The notes beneath the pieces are model-generated. The model worked only from the letters and a program-made list of their open reading frames with translations, did no database searches and was not told the DNA's origin. Of a stretch of DNA of 7,575 bases, positions 6,038-7,575 are shown piece by piece (the first letter of the stretch is position 1; each line of letters starts with the position of its first letter). Source of the stretch: SHLJ01 sp041618535 (GTDB lineage: Bacteria > Bacteroidota > Bacteroidia > Flavobacteriales > Flavobacteriaceae); NCBI GenBank assembly GCA_041618535.1, contig JBFKFP010000139.1, forward strand, positions 1 to 7,575. The letters run 5' to 3'. The translations under genes were made by a program, and so were the position numbers.

Positions 6038-7090
6038 ATGGCAATTAATATTAGTGAGTTACTCGGAAAAGAATCTGAATATCTTTTAGGACATAAATGC
6101 AATACGGTTCGCAAAGAACAACTGTATTTACCGGGACCGGATTTCGTAGATCGGGTCATGTCTACCTCAGACAGGGGAGTAACGGTGATGAGAAATTTAC
6201 AAACCATTTTTAATCATGGCCGGTTAGGCGGAAGCGGTTATGTGTCAATCCTCCCGGTAGACCAGGGTATAGAGCATACCGCGGGGGCTTCCTTTGCTCC
6301 GAATCCCATTTACTTTGATCCGGCCAAGATCGTGGAATTAGCCATAGAAGGCGGGTGCAATGCTGTGGCATCTACCCTGGGAGTTCTGGGGTCAGTATCC
6401 CGGAAATATGCTCATAAAATCCCTTTCTTACTAAAATTGAACCATAACGAACTGCTGACCTATCCGAATAAATTTGACCAGATTATGTTCGCCAGTATTG
6501 AACAGGCTTTTGATATGGGCTGCGTGGCAGTGGGAGCGACCATTTATTACGGCTCTCCCGAAAGCAGCAGGCAGATACAGGAAATTACCGAGGCTTTCGA
6601 ATATGCCCATGAATTAGGAATGGTAACCGTGCTCTGGGCGTATCTAAGAAATCCCGCATTCAAGAAAGACGGGGCAGACTATCATGTTTCTGCCGATGTT
6701 ACAGGTCAGGCCAATCATCTGGCATCAACCATTCAGGCCGATATTGTGAAGCAGAAACAAGCCGAAAACAACGGTGGTTTTAAGGCCATAAATTTTGCTA
6801 AAACACATGATAAGGTATATTCGGAGTTAACTTCCGATCACCCTGTAGATCTTACGCGGTACCAGGTCGTGAATTGCCTTATGGGTAGAGCCGGGCTGAT
6901 CAACTCTGGAGGTGGTTCGGGCGAAAATGACCTGGCCCAGGCAGTGCGCACTGCGGTAATAAACAAGCGCGCGGGTGGAATGGGATTGATTTCCGGCAGG
7001 AAGGCTTTCCAGAAACCGATGAAAGAAGGAGTGCAATTGCTCAATGCCATACAGGATGTATACCTTGACAAATCGGTCAGCATAGCTTAG
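6038..7090 (+). CDS. fbaB: Class I fructose-bisphosphate aldolase (DhnA/FbaB type)
   Basis: This 350-residue cytoplasmic enzyme cleaves fructose-1,6-bisphosphate to dihydroxyacetone phosphate and glyceraldehyde-3-phosphate, or condenses them in gluconeogenesis, through a Schiff base. Its length equals E. coli FbaB and the sequence is close to it throughout. Matching blocks are QLYLPGPDFVDRVM (28-41), ILPVDQGIEH (71-80), NPIYFDPAKIVELAIE (89-104), LKLNHNE (132-138), VLWAYLRNPAFKKDG (198-212), DYHVSADVTGQANHL (214-228), ADIVKQK (234-240), and NCLMGRAGLINSGGGSG (279-295). Lys238 in IVKQK aligns with the Schiff-base lysine of the family. The start ATG is supported by alignment of the first residues with E. 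coli FbaB (ISELLGKE). No Shine-Dalgarno is visible. It is transcribed divergently from the phosphofructokinase gene across 149 bp. No metal-dependent class II aldolase is present in the window. Nothing looks truncated or mutated. Confidence 0.97.
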   Translation: MAINISELLGKESEYLLGHKCNTVRKEQLYLPGPDFVDRVMSTSDRGVTVMRNLQTIFNHGRLGGSGYVSILPVDQGIEHTAGASFAPNPIYFDPAKIVELAIEGGCNAVASTLGVLGSVSRKYAHKIPFLLKLNHNELLTYPNKFDQIMFASIEQAFDMGCVAVGATIYYGSPESSRQIQEITEAFEYAHELGMVTVLWAYLRNPAFKKDGADYHVSADVTGQANHLASTIQADIVKQKQAENNGGFKAINFAKTHDKVYSELTSDHPVDLTRYQVVNCLMGRAGLINSGGGSGENDLAQAVRTAVINKRAGGMGLISGRKAFQKPMKEGVQLLNAIQDVYLDKSVSIA

Positions 7091-7217
7091 GTAGTGGAAA
7101 AGTCATATTGAACCGACTAAAGCTGAACTAGGACTCGATTGAACAAATATGATCAGGATTGAAATTCATCACGTCCTTACATCAATATTTGGTCATAAGT
7201 ATTATTCTATCCATCAA

Positions 7218-7238
7218 AAGATCATGGCAGTGGATCTT
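7218..7238 (-). terminator. Weak candidate terminator downstream of the CBS-domain gene
   Basis: AAGATC (7218-7223) and GATCTT (7233-7238) form a 6-bp stem with a nine-base loop. On the minus strand the second arm runs into TTTTGAT. The stem is AT-rich and the T run is short, so this is a weak candidate that could end leftward transcription of the CBS-domain gene. The rest of the 206-bp space after fbaB shows no clear terminator for that gene. Confidence 0.22.
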
Positions 7239-7296
7239 ATAATGAACCATGTTAATTGCGTTGCCAGGCATGGACGGAGCTTTTATCACACCTGGT

Positions 7297-7575
7297 CTAG
7301 AGCTTGGTGAATAAAAACTGTGTATAATCTATCAGGCCAATATACACACCGTTCTCCTCAACGGGAGCAATCCTGACATTATAATTATACATAAGTCTTG
7401 GTACGTATTTGACATTCAAATGCGCAGAAATTGCGAAAACCGGCTTGGTCATGATCTCATATACACTCACCTCTTCCAGGGTTTTATTCGGGATAATAAC
7501 CCCCTTTATAATATCATGTACGGTAATAATACCATTGGCATCAGCATTACTTCGTTTTTGAATAATCAGTGCCTG
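7297..7575 (-). CDS. CBS domain-containing protein (5' part cut by window)
   Basis: The minus strand is open from the right edge to TAG at 7299-7297, giving the last 92 residues of a protein. The visible part starts in the end of one CBS motif (ALIIQKRSN, GIITVHDIIKGVII). It continues through the linker TLEEVSVYEIMTKPVFAIS into a second CBS motif ending RIAPVEENGVYIGLIDYTQFL. The repeated pattern of hydrophobic strand, then G-I-(I/V)-T-V-x-D or G-L-I-D, is characteristic of paired CBS (Bateman) modules, which bind adenine nucleotides and regulate enzymes, channels or transporters. The second module is degenerate at the usual T/S-x-x-D site (IDYTQ), so ligand binding there is uncertain. Because the CBS pair ends the protein with little tail, it could be a stand-alone CBS protein or the C-terminus of a larger enzyme or transporter; the N-terminus is needed to tell. 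Confidence 0.85.
   Translation of the reverse strand, partial: QALIIQKRSNADANGIITVHDIIKGVIIPNKTLEEVSVYEIMTKPVFAISAHLNVKYVPRLMYNYNVRIAPVEENGVYIGLIDYTQFLFTKL

Noticed and set aside
6022..6207. Minus-strand 61-codon frame over the fbaB start
   Set aside because: It is fully antisense to well-conserved FbaB sequence, so it is a shadow frame.
7149..7310. Plus-strand 53-codon frame beginning MIRIEIHHV after fbaB
   Set aside because: Its end overlaps the CBS-domain coding sequence on the other strand, it has no recognisable domain or ribosome-binding site, and its composition is not protein-like enough to support a gene.
1..7575. Search for a defence system, CRISPR array, toxin-antitoxin pair or mobile element
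   Set aside because: All intact genes are metabolic, envelope or regulatory-domain genes in ordinary order. No repeats with spacers, transposase, integrase or paired small genes were found.

Overview
The window reads as ordinary chromosome of a member of the Bacteroidota, most likely a marine or environmental Flavobacteriia/Bacteroidia-type organism. The reasons are: gene starts mostly without a Shine-Dalgarno sequence, TAnnTTTG-type -7 promoter elements, a DUF2490 outer-membrane-type protein, and an amidohydrolase lipoprotein of a kind common in that phylum. The assignment is an inference from gene content and promoter style, not from a marker gene.

Layout, left to right. (1) Minus strand, cut by the left edge: a lipoprotein of the N-acyl-D-amino-acid deacylase (amidohydrolase) family whose HxH metal motif is replaced. 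(2) Minus strand: a small polytopic HXXEE-family membrane protein. Its start codon lies inside a perfect 12-bp inverted repeat. (3) Minus strand, 63 bp upstream of (2): asnA, ammonia-dependent asparagine synthetase, with a good Bacteroidota -7 element. (4) A roughly 430-bp stretch without an intact gene. It holds a strong minus-strand intrinsic terminator, a second hairpin, and a 56-codon open stretch that looks like the 3' end of a lost gene. (5) Plus strand: a secreted DUF2490 beta-rich protein. (6) Minus strand: a group III phosphofructokinase carrying both residues diagnostic of pyrophosphate use. (7) Plus strand, divergent from (6): class I fructose-bisphosphate aldolase FbaB. (8) Minus strand, cut by the right edge: the C-terminal half of a CBS-domain protein.

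The clearest functional unit is the divergent phosphofructokinase/aldolase pair. These enzymes catalyse consecutive steps of glycolysis (fructose-6-phosphate to fructose-1,6-bisphosphate to triose phosphates), share one 149-bp intergenic region, and would form a fully reversible module if the kinase uses pyrophosphate. asnA and the HXXEE gene are probably co-transcribed. The remaining genes show no obvious common pathway.

I found no mobile element, CRISPR array, tRNA or rRNA, and no convincing novel multigene system. The most interesting items are the altered active site of the amidohydrolase, the start-codon-sequestering inverted repeat, and the orphan terminator with the gene remnant upstream of asnA.
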